Positions 43,258-54,000 of a DNA stretch of 64,000 nt are shown one piece after another. Every line of letters begins with the position of its first letter. The first letter of the stretch is position 1. Made by a program: the position numbers and the translations under genes. The DNA is from Verrucomicrobiota bacterium (GTDB lineage Bacteria > Verrucomicrobiota > Verrucomicrobiia > Limisphaerales > J093). The notes beneath the pieces were generated by a model. The model searched no databases. It saw only the letters and a list, made by a program, of their open reading frames with translations, and was not told the DNA's origin. Where the stretch lies: the NCBI GenBank assembly GCA_022710935.1, contig JAKLFY010000019.1, forward strand, positions 1 to 64,000. Direction: 5' to 3'.

Positions 43258-45894
43258 TCAGAAGTGCTCCGTCACAATCGTGCGCGCCGCGTCGAGTGTG
43301 CGGTGTGGGGGCAGACTCAGGTAAACGGACACGTAGATGCGTCCCCGCACTGCATGGGCCGCAAGGCCGAAGATGTTTCCCTCGAGGTACCGGAAGACCT
43401 TGTAGGTCAACATATAGACAGCACCCTCGGCACCCTCACTTGTCTCGAAGCGCAGTCCGTATTGACCCGGGCGCCATTCCTGGAGGGTTGTCGCTCCGTG
43501 AACACACGGGATTCTGGCCTCATCGCGGTCGCCGATGAAGAGCCGCTGCCGGATGGCATGCTCGATGGCGGTCGCCACGTGCGGCCCGACGGCGTTCTCG
43601 CCCGGTTCGACGTGGAAGAAGTCGAGCGCCAGGCCGTGGTTGGCAGCGGAGAAGAGGTGGGCCTGGCGCAGAGTAACCTGCTGGCGCCAAAGGGCGCCGG
43701 TGATGCAGGCGGCCAGGCCGCGGACGTCGCGCGCCGCGACGCCGAGGATGATCGAAAGACCGTCCCGCAGGATGCTGACCTTGGCGTCCTGGGTGGAAGG
43801 GTATTCGGCCAAGTGGAGCAGGTGTGTGGCGAAGCGGTTGGCGTGGCGCCTGTAGACGCCGGCGTAGAAGTCGGGTCCGAAGTCCTTCAAGACCTTCGCC
43901 TGGTCGGGCGTGAACCCGGCCGTCTCGATCGAGCGCTTCGCGTCGAGGCCGGGGCGATAGTGCGCCATGCATTTCGCGTAGAGCTCGCGCATGTTGAACC
44001 AGGGGGTCGGATCGTCCTGTTCGCACTGCCACTCGGCGCGGTCCGCGCAGGTGAAGACGAAGAGGGCCCGCAGGAGGTCTTCGTTCTCACAGAGCGCAAC
44101 GAACTCCGCCACCTGCCGCTCGTCGTTGATGTCGGCGTCGGCCCGTTCCCTGAGGGCGCGCCAATGCCGGATCAGAAACTCGGTTGCGCGCACCGTCTCG
44201 GCGGTGAAGTCGCAACCGGTGCGGTAGACGCGGTAATAGTCATCCAGAGGAATGCCCGACATGCCGGAGGAGAGCCGCTCGTGCAGGGGGCGCGTGGTGT
44301 CGGCCCGCGCTTCGAGGTCGGCGTGGGTCAACGGAAGCCGCTTGGTCTTCAGCGCCAGTTTGACCGCGGCCAGGCGATCCGGATCGAGGAGCGCGGCCTC
44401 GACATCGATCGAGACGCCATCGAGCGCGCCGGCGCCGCGTTCGGTCGAGATCGCGCGCGCCAGCAGGTCGCGTCCGCGCTGCGCGCATTCTTCGAGGATC
44501 CGGATCTTGCGCCGCTCGATCGCCCCGCGCAGCAGCTTGCCCTCGGCCATCACCCGGGCGTCCAGCGAGGCTTCGAACTTGGCGTAGCCGGGGAACAGCC
44601 GGTCTTCGGCGCCGTCGAACTGCGAGAGAAACGCAAACGACTCGGCAAGACTCCCGCGCGGCTCGTAGAAGAGGGCCGACACCTCCGGCACCGGCACGAG
44701 CCAGTCCCCGATGTCGCGGAACGTCGTTCCGAGCTCGGACGGATCGATCGGCACGCCGTAACGCTGCGAGGCCAGCAGCAGCGAGAGGGCGGCCCGGCTC
44801 TTGTCCCGCGAGGTGCGACACGCGGGAGAGCCCTGGTGGGACAGACCGCCCACGCCGTATACGATCGGGCTGCCCCGTCCGGCGGGCCGCCCTTGCCGGA
44901 GTTCACGCTCGATGACGCTCCTGGTGAACCGCGCCACGCGGCGCCGGGCGGAGATGAGCCGGGCCCGGACCTCATCGGCGAACGCGATGCGGGCGTGTTC
45001 GTCGGCCGCGGGTCCGAGCAGTTCCCCGAACGCATTGAAATCGTCGAATCGGAGCACATCCTCGGGATGATCGCCGCCGGGCGCGCGCCGCCTGGGGGCC
45101 GGCTTTCGGGAGTGGACGAAGCACCGCACGCGCAAAAGGAAATCATAGGCGGCCAGATCGCGCGGGTCTTCGAGCGCGCGATAGACGTCGTGGCTGTGGA
45201 GAAAGCCGCGTCCGGCCAGGGTCCAAATGCCGGCCAGGAACACCCTGAGCGCGTCGTTCTTGATGTCGAAGCGGTCCACCCGATCCCAGGCCAGCGCCGC
45301 CGTCTCGAGCCGTTCCTTCCAGATACCGCGCAGGTGCAGGAAGTGCTCGAACGGGTCGAATGTGGCGCGAATGCGCTCGCGGAACGTGGCTGACAGGCCG
45401 TCGGGATCGTACACCGGCCGGAGATCGAGGAAGGCGTTGAGCTGTTTGCCCGAAAGACGCAGCGCGTCATCGAGATTGAACGGCAACACTTCGCAGCCGA
45501 ATCCGCACCGGTCCCGAAAACTCCGGGTGTGAAGCAGCTCGCGCTGCAGTTCGAGCAGATACGAGTTCCCCTCGATCGCGTCATCGAAGAGGAACGAGAA
45601 ATCCGTGTCCGAGTAGGGAGTCACCTCCTGCCGGCCGGTTCCGCCCAGGGCCACGACCGCAAACGGTTTGTCGTATCCCAGGACCCGATGCCGCTCCGCC
45701 GCCCAATTCGCCATCAGGCCGCTGTAGACCGCTGTTCGCGCCACGGTGATGAGCCGCCCGTTGTCAAGCTGCGGCCCCCGGATCAGCGCGTCGTTCTCCG
45801 CGATCAGCTCCCGGAAGGCCGACAACGGGCCGAGCCGCGCGATGGCGTCCGCGGCGCGTTGATCCAATGCGGCGTGTTCTTCCGGTGTCACCAT
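43258..45894 (-). CDS. GlnD-like nucleotidyltransferase with degenerate HD domain
   Basis: At 878 aa this matches GlnD length. The nucleotidyltransferase motif is intact (ALGGTGRQEVTPYSDTDFS, with Asp96 and Asp98). The central region aligns with the GlnD HD part around LIRHWRALRERADADIND and LFVFTCADRAEW, but I cannot find the HD dipeptide or its flanking His ligands; the equivalent place reads LHERLSSGMSG. ACT-like signatures (LGVAARDVRGLAACITGAL, HGLALDFFHVEPG) close the protein. GlnD proteins add and remove UMP on PII in nitrogen control. Here removal may be lost, or another target served. I start at MVTPEEHAA; an earlier in-frame ATG at 45990 is less likely. Confidence 0.82.
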   Translation of the reverse strand: MVTPEEHAALDQRAADAIARLGPLSAFRELIAENDALIRGPQLDNGRLITVARTAVYSGLMANWAAERHRVLGYDKPFAVVALGGTGRQEVTPYSDTDFSFLFDDAIEGNSYLLELQRELLHTRSFRDRCGFGCEVLPFNLDDALRLSGKQLNAFLDLRPVYDPDGLSATFRERIRATFDPFEHFLHLRGIWKERLETAALAWDRVDRFDIKNDALRVFLAGIWTLAGRGFLHSHDVYRALEDPRDLAAYDFLLRVRCFVHSRKPAPRRRAPGGDHPEDVLRFDDFNAFGELLGPAADEHARIAFADEVRARLISARRRVARFTRSVIERELRQGRPAGRGSPIVYGVGGLSHQGSPACRTSRDKSRAALSLLLASQRYGVPIDPSELGTTFRDIGDWLVPVPEVSALFYEPRGSLAESFAFLSQFDGAEDRLFPGYAKFEASLDARVMAEGKLLRGAIERRKIRILEECAQRGRDLLARAISTERGAGALDGVSIDVEAALLDPDRLAAVKLALKTKRLPLTHADLEARADTTRPLHERLSSGMSGIPLDDYYRVYRTGCDFTAETVRATEFLIRHWRALRERADADINDERQVAEFVALCENEDLLRALFVFTCADRAEWQCEQDDPTPWFNMRELYAKCMAHYRPGLDAKRSIETAGFTPDQAKVLKDFGPDFYAGVYRRHANRFATHLLHLAEYPSTQDAKVSILRDGLSIILGVAARDVRGLAACITGALWRQQVTLRQAHLFSAANHGLALDFFHVEPGENAVGPHVATAIEHAIRQRLFIGDRDEARIPCVHGATTLQEWRPGQYGLRFETSEGAEGAVYMLTYKVFRYLEGNIFGLAAHAVRGRIYVSVYLSLPPHRTLDAARTIVTEHF

Positions 45895-45993
45895 AATCAG
45901 GAATGCGGCATGACTGCCGTTCGACAGACCCCGGCATGCTACGCTCGCCGTCCGACGCGGCAACCAAGATCCTCCGCCCGGCCCGGCCAACCG

Positions 45994-46125
45994 TGCATCT
46001 GGAGGTTGTCGGTGGGAATCGAGTCTGCGCCGCGCGGGGGCACGCGGTCTACACCGGCAATCTCCATCCGCTGTAGGCCCGGTGCCCTCACCGGGCGACA
46101 GAACACCGACAACAACCCGATGCGC
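45994..46125 (+). repeat. ~131-bp inverted-repeat element, copy 3
   Basis: This copy is in the same orientation as 20175 and closely similar (TGCATCTGGAGGTTGTCGGT start, ACCGACAACAACCCGATGCG end). The last base of one terminus has changed. It ends 7 bp from the stop codon of the ABC ATPase gene, so it may form that transcript's 3' end. Confidence 0.85.
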
Positions 46126-46132
46126 CGCACGG

Positions 46133-47275
46133 TCAACCGATGGCCCGTCCGCTCGCCCCGTCGAAATAGCAGGCCCGGTCCAGGTCGAGCCAAACGCTGA
46201 CGGTCTGCCCGGGCCCCAGCGGGCAGTCCGCGCCTGAGCGCGCCGTGAAGCGGATGCCGCCGATCGAGCCGTGCAGGTGCGTCTCAGCGCCCAGACGCTC
46301 GACCGCTTCCGCGCGCGCGTTCACGCGGACGCCATCGGGTCCGCGCGCCAGTCCACCATCGAACACGATCTCCTCCGGACGCAGACCGAGCACGACGGGC
46401 CTGCCCGCATACGCGGAGAGGGCTGCCCGGTGCGCTCGGGCCACGGGCAGCGGCGCGCCCGCCGGCGTGTCCCCTTGGGGGGGCGGGGCGGGACGGAACA
46501 TGACGCCGCTCCCGCCCATCTCGATCGCGCCGGGGAAGAGATTCATGGGGGGCGATCCGATGAATTGGGCGACGAACAGGTTTGCCGGACGACGGTAGAC
46601 ATCGAGCGGTTCGGCTGCCTGTTGGATCGCCCCGTCTTTCATAACCGCCAGGCGCCGGCCCATGGCGATGGCCTCGACCTGATCGTGCGTCACGTACAAG
46701 GTGGTCGTGCCCAGTTGTTCGTGGAGCCGCTTGAGTTCCACGCGCATCCGCAAGCGAAGGCCGGCGTCCAGGTTCGAGAGCGGCTCATCGTACAGGAAGA
46801 CCTTCGGCTGCCGGACCATCGCCCGTCCGACAGCCACCCTCTGGCGCTCGCCTCCGGACAGGGCGTCCGGCATGCGTTCGAGCAATCGGGTCAATTCCAG
46901 GGTTGTGGCTGTCGCCCGCACCCGTCGCTCGATCTCGTCACGAGGGCGCTTCCGGAGGAGCAGCGGGAACGCGAGATTCTCGTAAACCGTCAGATGCGGA
47001 TAGAGGGCGCAGTTCTGAAAGACCATGGCGACGTCGCGGTCCCTGGGTTCAATGGCATTCACGACCCGCCCGTCGATGGCGATTGTGCCCGACGTCGGGT
47101 CCTCGAGCCCGGCCAGCAGGCGCAAGGTGGTGGACTTGCCGCAGCCCGAGGGGCCGGCCAGGACGACGATCTCGCCGTCATGGATCGTCAGGCAGAGATC
47201 CTTCACGGCGCGGACGGCCTCCCCGGAGGGCCTGGGGAAGGTCTTGCTCACGCCTTCGAAGACAACCTGCGCCAT
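46133..47275 (-). CDS. ABC transporter ATPase, MalK/UgpC type, orphan
   Basis: This ATPase subunit (380 aa) has Walker A GPSGCGKST (41-49), Q-loop FQNCALYPH, signature LSGGERQRVA (139-148), Walker B VFLYDEPLSNLD and the His switch YVTHDQ. A C-terminal TOBE/OB domain (from about 230) has VVLGLRPEEIVFDGG, as in carbohydrate importers. Such ATPases often serve several sugar permeases; none is nearby, so it probably energises transporters encoded elsewhere. I start at MAQVVFEGVSKTF, the family start; upstream in-frame ATGs lie in low-conservation sequence. A 131-bp repeat element follows immediately. Confidence 0.93.
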   Translation of the reverse strand: MAQVVFEGVSKTFPRPSGEAVRAVKDLCLTIHDGEIVVLAGPSGCGKSTTLRLLAGLEDPTSGTIAIDGRVVNAIEPRDRDVAMVFQNCALYPHLTVYENLAFPLLLRKRPRDEIERRVRATATTLELTRLLERMPDALSGGERQRVAVGRAMVRQPKVFLYDEPLSNLDAGLRLRMRVELKRLHEQLGTTTLYVTHDQVEAIAMGRRLAVMKDGAIQQAAEPLDVYRRPANLFVAQFIGSPPMNLFPGAIEMGGSGVMFRPAPPPQGDTPAGAPLPVARAHRAALSAYAGRPVVLGLRPEEIVFDGGLARGPDGVRVNARAEAVERLGAETHLHGSIGGIRFTARSGADCPLGPGQTVSVWLDLDRACYFDGASGRAIG

Positions 47276-47653
47276 GCGCATTCGAGTCTCCGGAAGACTT
47301 GCCTCGATGTCGAGTCCGCATGGGTCCGTGTTTCCGAGGACCGTCCTCCGTGCGTTCCCATTCCAAAGCGGTGTTGAAGCACACGCACTCTCCCGCGGCC
47401 GCGGGACTCCGCGCACCCGAACACGCTCGTGCCCGTGGAGCTTCCGTGCAAGGGTTGCACCTTAGCCGGCCTAAGGTTGACGCATATGCGCGGCCGCGGG
47501 ATCGGCCTTCAGGCCTTTGGTTGCGGCTCCGCTGTGCTGAGAAACACGCGGGCTAGCGGCGTGCCTCAGACCATTCTCAACCCTCAACAGCATGAACCAG
47601 CCCCGTTGCTTGTTGGAATTGCCAGTCGGCCGGCGATGTGCCAAACATCGGGC
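47276..47653. other. Divergent intergenic region, short palindromes only
   Basis: This 378-bp region separates divergent genes and should hold both promoters. I see CCTTAGCCGGCCTAAGG, a perfect 17-base palindrome (central C) near 47460, and the sequence CGCGGCCGCGGGA twice (near 47393 and 47490). No gene or recognised regulator site is seen. Confidence 0.45.
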
Positions 47654-49339
47654 ATGCAAATACCCGTCCTGCTTTTCACGCCCTTCCGTCCGTCGGCTCG
47701 AGCCGTCGCGCGCATTGTCGTTTTCCTGGGTCTGCTCGGGCCGGTCTCAGGGGAATTGACGGCCGCCGGGCTCGAAGATCTGGCCAGGCCGCAGAGCGGG
47801 CGCTCGATGCGCGCGACGTCGACGATGCGTCAGGGGGAAGTGCGCCGGGGCGGCGGCGAACGCAAACTGGATCCCAAGGCGGATCCTAAAGGCGACCTCG
47901 AAGAAGCGAGCAATTACGACAACTACCGCGTCCCTCCGGGGGAGACACATGTGCTGCTCGATGCCGAGGGTCCGGGCGTGATCACGCACATCTGGATCAC
48001 GTTCCTCGGTCCGGAGCGCCAGGCCTGGGCGCAGCAAGGATCGGCGAATCATCAGGAGATGCTGCTGAGGATGTACTGGGACGGGCGGGAGCGGCCGGCG
48101 GTCGAGGCGCCTGTCGGCGATTTCTTTGCCAACTGTTTCGGGCTGCGCAGCGAGGTCATCAGCCAGCCCGTGGCCGTCGAGGATGCCGATTCGTACAATT
48201 GTTTCTGGCACATGCCGTTCCGGAAATCGGCCCGGATCGAAATCGTCAACGAAAGCGACAAGCCGATCAGCCTGCTGTACTACAACATCGATTGGATCAA
48301 GAAGGATTCGCTCCCGGATGACACCCCGTATTTCCACGCCCAGTATCGTCAGGAATATCCCGCGCAGAAGGGCAAGGACTATCTGTTGCTCGAAACCGCC
48401 GGCAAGGGCCACTACGTCGGGACCGTGTTGGCGGTGCGGACGCGAAGCCCGGCCTGGTTCGGCGAGGGCGATGAGAAGATCTACATCGACGGCGAGGCCA
48501 AGCCGTCGATCTGGGGCACCGGCACGGAGGATTATTTCCTGTCGGCGTGGGGATTGCGGACCACGAGCACGCCGTATTTCGGCGTGCCGTACTTCGATCA
48601 GTGGGGCATCGTGGGCGGCAAGACAAGCGCCTATCGCTGGCATGTCCACGACCCGATCGTCTTCAACACCGGGATCAAAGTCACCCTCGAACACTTCGGC
48701 TGGATCTCCCCCGACGAGAATCCCGACTTCAAGTCGACAAGCTGGAACGAGCGCGAGGACGATTACGCGAGCGTGGCGTTCTGGTATCAAATCGGCGAAC
48801 CCACCTTTGCCGCGCGCGCCCCGCACGCGCGTGAGCGGCGCCTGCCGAGCCTCGAACGCCTCACCGTTTACGCCCGCGACTTTGCCGACGCCCGGCATCA
48901 CGGCGCCGGCGAGGCGACCCCCCAAAATCTCGATCTGTACGAGGATGCGCACCTGCTGTACCGGGCCACGCAGCCCGAGGGCGCCTGGATCGAGATCCCC
49001 TTCGAGATCGCGAGGAAAGAACCGCTGCGGCTCCTTCTCAACGCAACCAAGTCCTACGACTTCGGACACTACCAGGCCTCGCTCAACGGTGTGAAGCTCG
49101 GCGGGCCAATCGATTTCTACAAGACCGCCCTCGCCAACGAAGAGATCCATCTGCTCGATTTCTGGCCCGAGCCCGGCCGTTACACCCTGCGCCTCGAATG
49201 CGTGGGCAAGAACCCGGTCTCCCAAGGCTACTACCTCGGGCTCGAATCCGTCCGGCTCCGCGAGCGCCGCCCGCGCGTCGTCGACTATGGCCACGACAAG
49301 GACAAAGACTGGCGCAAAGAGCGTCGCTTGTATCAGTGA
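47654..49339 (+). CDS. Secreted DUF2961 (GH172-related) protein
   Basis: This exported protein (561 aa) has a signal peptide (ARIVVFLGLLGPVSG) and the full DUF2961 layout: SNYDNYRVPPGETHVLLDAEGPGVITHIWITF (in two parts), the PVGDFFANCFG segment, FRKSARIEIVNES, DGEAKPSIWGTGTEDYF and YRWHVHDPIVF. DUF2961 was reclassified as GH172, whose members act on fructofuranosyl or D-arabinofuranosyl linkages; E-D in GTEDYF includes likely active-site acid residues. A C-terminal beta domain (HYQASLNGVKLGGPIDFY) completes it. The start is the ATG before QIPVLLF. It stands alone between a divergent ABC ATPase and a pseudopilin gene. Actual specificity cannot be told. Confidence 0.9.
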   Translation: MQIPVLLFTPFRPSARAVARIVVFLGLLGPVSGELTAAGLEDLARPQSGRSMRATSTMRQGEVRRGGGERKLDPKADPKGDLEEASNYDNYRVPPGETHVLLDAEGPGVITHIWITFLGPERQAWAQQGSANHQEMLLRMYWDGRERPAVEAPVGDFFANCFGLRSEVISQPVAVEDADSYNCFWHMPFRKSARIEIVNESDKPISLLYYNIDWIKKDSLPDDTPYFHAQYRQEYPAQKGKDYLLLETAGKGHYVGTVLAVRTRSPAWFGEGDEKIYIDGEAKPSIWGTGTEDYFLSAWGLRTTSTPYFGVPYFDQWGIVGGKTSAYRWHVHDPIVFNTGIKVTLEHFGWISPDENPDFKSTSWNEREDDYASVAFWYQIGEPTFAARAPHARERRLPSLERLTVYARDFADARHHGAGEATPQNLDLYEDAHLLYRATQPEGAWIEIPFEIARKEPLRLLLNATKSYDFGHYQASLNGVKLGGPIDFYKTALANEEIHLLDFWPEPGRYTLRLECVGKNPVSQGYYLGLESVRLRERRPRVVDYGHDKDKDWRKERRLYQ

Positions 49340-49675
49340 GGTTGCCCAGACGCGCCCGCGTTTTCAGTGCCCGGCCAATGGGAACCACTGTCGGACGGAC
49401 CGGGTGTGTCGCGCGCGTTAAGCCGGCTGCAAGCCGGCGCTCCGGGGCGCCCTACGACCTCGCCGCCTGCGTGCGAAGGGGCGCTTTCGCGCGGCTTGAC
49501 ACGCGGCTTGACAATCCGTGACTCGCGGAATAAGCCTCGTACCATCAGATATCCAAGAGAACCACTGCCCCGTAACGCTTCCGCGCCGCGGGGGGATGGC
49601 GTGGATGTCACAGGAATGTCGCTGGTGTCGACCCGCGGCTGGGGGCATCATTGGGGCGGCAGGAGAGGCTGATTT
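49340..49675. other. Gap with one REP, upstream of the pseudopilin operon
   Basis: Apart from the REP-like palindrome at 49405-49450, this 336-bp region shows no gene. The downstream 220 bp should contain the promoter of the pseudopilin-lipoprotein-secreted-protein set; I see no clear consensus promoter. Confidence 0.45.
49405..49450 (-). repeat. REP-like palindrome, copy 3 (inverted)
   Basis: GCGCGCGTTAAGCCGGCTGC followed by AAGCCGGCGCTCCGG is the reverse complement of the 30886 copy with very few changes. It lies 65 bp after the DUF2961 stop codon. Confidence 0.78.
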
Positions 49676-50545
49676 ATGAAGACCAAGTTCCGATCACTTC
49701 ACGGCCGGTCGAAGAGAGTCGATCAGGATGGTTGTGTCCTGCCGGCCTTCGCCCGCGGGAGGGCGTTCACGCTGATCGAGTTGCTGGTGGTCATCGCGGT
49801 CATCGCGATCCTGGCGGGGCTGTTGCTGCCTGCGCTGGCCAAGGCCAAGGAGAAGGGCCGGCAGGCGAAGTGCCAGAGCAACCTCAAGCAGATCTCGATC
49901 GGCACCACCATGTACGCGGACGATTTCAACGACACGTTCTACCACGTCAACGGCGCCATTCCCAACCATGGCCATTGGACCAGGAATCCGCGGACCGATG
50001 TCCAGTTGGCCCCCAACGACAGCGAGGCGTACTGGGGGATCGCGTACATCGGGTACTTCGGGGGAACAAAGGAGATCTTTCGCTGCCCAAGCGCCCGGGT
50101 CGTGGACGAATGGCGCGAGGAGGGCAAGACCTTTCCCGCGGCGTTCTGGCTCAACTCGAGCTACGGCGTCAACGCCTACATCGGCGAAAACCCTTCGCCC
50201 AGCAACCCCGCCTCCCGCACCCCGGGCCCGCGCAAGATCAGTTCGTTCGCCAATCCCTCGAGTACGATCTTCGCCCAGGATGCGGCCGAGCAGCGGATGG
50301 AAGGTCCGGACGACAGCCTGGGGTTGTGGCCTGGGTCGAGCGAGATTCTGACGCAGTGGCGCTACGATCTCGTGCCTTATTACCCGAACCTCAAGATGGA
50401 ACTCGAATGGTACCGGCACAACAAGATCTGCGGCACGCTCTGGGTGCCGGGCAACGTCTCCGGCATCAAGTTCAACAGCTTCAAGATCGGCGTGGATTAC
50501 CGGTGGTACACCGGACAGGATCCCGCCAAACAACCCGGATCCTAG
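49676..50545 (+). CDS. Pseudopilin-like prepilin-type cleavage/methylation protein
   Basis: This 289-aa protein has a long basic leader ending GRA and then [24 protein letters not shown], with the conserved Glu at +5, so it is a prepilin peptidase substrate. The following [19 protein letters not shown] helix is typical. Unlike the copies at 9439 and 56127, it lacks the FADGHSEIH motif near the end, where [18 protein letters not shown] appears instead. The lipoprotein gene begins 6 bp after its stop, followed by a 1169-aa tagged secreted protein. This trio may be one operon that delivers or displays the large protein; that is an inference from spacing. Confidence 0.88.
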   Translation: MKTKFRSLHGRSKRVDQDGCVLPAFARGRAFTLIELLVVIAVIAILAGLLLPALAKAKEKGRQAKCQSNLKQISIGTTMYADDFNDTFYHVNGAIPNHGHWTRNPRTDVQLAPNDSEAYWGIAYIGYFGGTKEIFRCPSARVVDEWREEGKTFPAAFWLNSSYGVNAYIGENPSPSNPASRTPGPRKISSFANPSSTIFAQDAAEQRMEGPDDSLGLWPGSSEILTQWRYDLVPYYPNLKMELEWYRHNKICGTLWVPGNVSGIKFNSFKIGVDYRWYTGQDPAKQPGS

Positions 50546-50551
50546 ACTTCC

Positions 50552-50941
50552 GTGAAAACACAATCTCCTTGGCTTACCCGCAGGTTTTTCCTGGCAACCG
50601 CGCTTCTCCTGCTGGCCGGCCCGATGGGTTGCGGCAGGAATGAAGCGCCATCCCCTGTCGAAGCGGCCCTGATCCCCGCCGTGCTGCGCGAGACGTTCCA
50701 ATCGGCGAAGGAACCTGTGACGGGCCTGGTGACGGGCCTGGTTGACGCCGTCGAGGCCAAGGACTGGCCCAAGGCCTCCGTTGCGGCGCAAGCGCTCTCG
50801 AAGACGACAACTCTCACGGCGAAGCAGCGCGACATGCTGGCCCGCTGCCTCATCACCATCAACACCCAGGTCACGGAAGCGGCCGCGACCGGCAACCAGG
50901 AGGCCGAGGAAGTCCGCCGCATGATCCGCCTGGACAAGTAA
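50552..50941 (+). CDS. Small helical lipoprotein
   Basis: This is a 129-aa protein with a lipoprotein signal: RRFFLATALLLLAGPMGC, lipobox Cys27. The mature part is alpha-helical and Ala-rich (VTGLVTGLVDAVEAKDWPKA), with no recognised domain. It starts at a GTG 6 bp after the pseudopilin gene, so co-translation is likely. The next gene begins 72 bp further. A periplasmic or outer-membrane helper of the adjacent secreted protein is conceivable, but the sequence gives no direct clue to function. Confidence 0.78.
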   Translation: MKTQSPWLTRRFFLATALLLLAGPMGCGRNEAPSPVEAALIPAVLRETFQSAKEPVTGLVTGLVDAVEAKDWPKASVAAQALSKTTTLTAKQRDMLARCLITINTQVTEAAATGNQEAEEVRRMIRLDK

Positions 50942-51013
50942 TCCCCGCACGCCCGGGTCCCTGAGGACCTGGCCGCGATGATCTTTGATGCCAAGCACAA
51001 CACAAACCCAAGG

Positions 51014-54000
51014 ATGAGCCAGACTGTGAGATCAAGAACGCACGTCCACTCCACGCGCCTGATGGCACTGGCGGCCGCAGCCGCTCTTGCCGGAGGCATC
51101 GCCCACGCGGCCGTCTTCGGCCAATGGGACTTCAACAATGGCAACCTGACCGCGACCATCGGCCAGGACCTGGCCTACATGGACGGCGCGGGGGGCGCCA
51201 CCGAGACCCAGACGGTCTTCGAGACCGTCGATCTCGGGGGCCAACCGGCCAAGGTGATGAAGTTCCCGCCCTGCGACTCGACGATGGCGATGGGGTACCT
51301 GATGTACACGCCCACCGAGGGCAACGGGGGCGAAGGGGCCTACCTGCTCAACCAGTGGACGCTGATTCTCGATCTGATGTACCCGACCGAATCGGATCTG
51401 AAGTGGCGGGCGATCTTCGAGTCGGATGACCGCATCACGAGCGACTCCGATTTCTTCATCAACACCAGCAACGGGATTGGCATCAGCGCCATCTACCACG
51501 GGCAGGTCCGGCCCAACGTCTGGCATCGGATCGCGATCGTGATCGACCAGTCGTCCGGCGTGAACACGATCTCGAAGTACATCGACGGCGTGTTGGTCGG
51601 GGTGCAGGCGGCCGGCGGGCTCGAGGGTCGGTGGGCCCCTTCGCCCAACTACTGGGTCCAGTTGTTCAACGACAACGACGGCGATGTGCAGACCGGCTAC
51701 GTCAACAGCATCCAGTTCCACAACTCGGCCCTCACGGCGCAGCAGATCGCCGCGTACGGGGGCGCCACCGCCGAGGGCATCCCCACCACGCCCCCCGCCG
51801 TCTCCTCCTACCTCGAAGGCTGGATCCCATCCGGGCAGTTCGCGACGAAGAACACCGACATCGGTGTGATCATCAACGACGGCGATACGACGATCGCGGA
51901 CGCCAGTATCGTTCTCAAGCTCGATGGCACGGCCGTCGCCAGCCCGCAAATCACCCGCGGCGGCGACCGAATCACAGTGCGCAAGACCGGGCTGCCCGCC
52001 TTCCCCGTTCCCTCGAAGCATGACCTCGAGATCCAGTACACCGACAGCAAGGACGGCGCGCGCACCTTCGCGCACAGCTTCGATGTGGTCGTGTTCTACG
52101 AGAACTTCGATGGCCTGACCCTCGGGCCGAATGTCGATGAGACCACAGCCGGCGACGCGGTCTGGACAAGCCAGCCGCCGACCGGTTGGTCGATCGACAA
52201 CAGCGGCATGCAGGGCGTTGTCGACGACGACAGCGCGGGCGTCAAGGAGTGGGAAGGCTGGAGCTTTGCCAAGAAGGATTGGTGGATCCAAGCCGCCGGG
52301 GACCAGACCCGCTCGCAATTCGTCAATGCCAGCGGCAACGTCGCTGTCGCGGACCCCGACGAATGGGACGACAAGGGCGGTCCCGTGCCCATCCACGGCT
52401 ATTACAATTCGATCATGAAGACCAGTCCGATCGACGTTGCCGGCCTCGCACCCAACACGCTCTTCCTCAATCTGGATTCGAGCTGGCGGCCCGAAGGACG
52501 CGATGACACGGGCCCGGACGGCCTTCAGACCAACGACCAGACCGCGGTGATCGCGGTCTCCTACGACGGCGGAGCCCCGATCGAGCTGCTGCGCTGGACG
52601 TCGATTTCCGGGGACCCGACATTCCATCCGGACAGCCAAAACGAGAATGTCACCCTCGAATTGAAGAATCCCGCCGGCGCCGCCAGCGCCGTCCTCTCCT
52701 TCTCCCTGCTCAACGCCGGCAACGACTGGTGGTGGGCCATCGACAACGTCGTCGTGAATGCCGGCCAGGCGCCGCCGATGATTCTCACCCAGCCGACCGG
52801 CGCCCTGGCCGTCCGCGGCGACATCGCCACGCTCAGCGTCGTCGCCGCCGGCGGCGACCCGAAGACCTACCAGTGGTTCAAACGCGTCGGCGCTGACAGG
52901 TCGCCTGTTTCAGGCGGCACGGCCGCCACCCTGACGTTCGATGCGGTGGCCGATGCCGACGCAGGGTTCTACAGCGTCGAGATCTCGAACAGCGCCGGCC
53001 AAGTCGCCAGCCGCGAGGTCCGGCTGATGGTCATCCCGCCTGTTGGGGCTCTGCTGTTTGTCGAGGACTTCGAGGGTCTGCCGCTTGGACCCAATGTGGA
53101 CGAGGCGCTAGCCAACCCGAACGCCTGGACCCACACGCCGCCCGCCGGTTGGTCGATCGACAATGCCGCCACGCCCGGCATCGGCGACCCCGCCCAGGGT
53201 GTTGTCGAGTGGGAAGGCTGGAGCTTCGCCAATCGCGAATGGTGGGCGACCACGGCGGGCGACCAGCGCCGCGCCGAGTTCACCAAAGGGACCGGAACGG
53301 CGGCCATCGCCGACGGCGACGAATGGGACGACAAGGGCGATCCGGCCGACCTGGGCAAAATGGACACATCGTTGCGAACGCCCGCAATCAGTTTGGCGGG
53401 CATCCTGCCCAACACGGTCGTGCTCCAATTCGACTCGAGCTGGCGCCCCGAGCCCGATCAGAAAGCCAGTGTCAGCGTCGCGTTCGACGGCGGTGCTCCG
53501 ACCGTGGCGCGCCTGTTCCACTCGGACCCGGCCAACGCCGACTACAAGGACGACAACTCGACCAACGACCGTCTGAGCGTGCCGATCAACAACCCCGAAG
53601 GCGCGCAGACGATGGTCATCGTCTTCCGCTACTTCGACGCCGGCAACAACTGGTGGTGGGCCATCGACAACATCAAGGTCACCGGCGGCATTCCGCCGTT
53701 GTTCCATGAGGACTTCGAGGGTCTCACCCTCGGGCCGAGCGTCGAGGAAAGCCAGTTCGGCGAGGCCGTCTGGACCAAGACCCCGCCGGCGGGCTGGACG
53801 ATCGACGACACCGGCGTGCCCGGCGCGGGCGATCCCGCCAACGACGGCATGACCGAATGGGCCGGCTGGAGCTTCGCCTCGCGCGATTGGTGGCCGACTG
53901 TCGACGATCAGCGCCGCAGCGAGTTCACCAGGGGCATCGGGGCTGTGGCCATCGCCGACAGCGACGAATACGACGATGCCGCACACCCGGACGGCACCTA

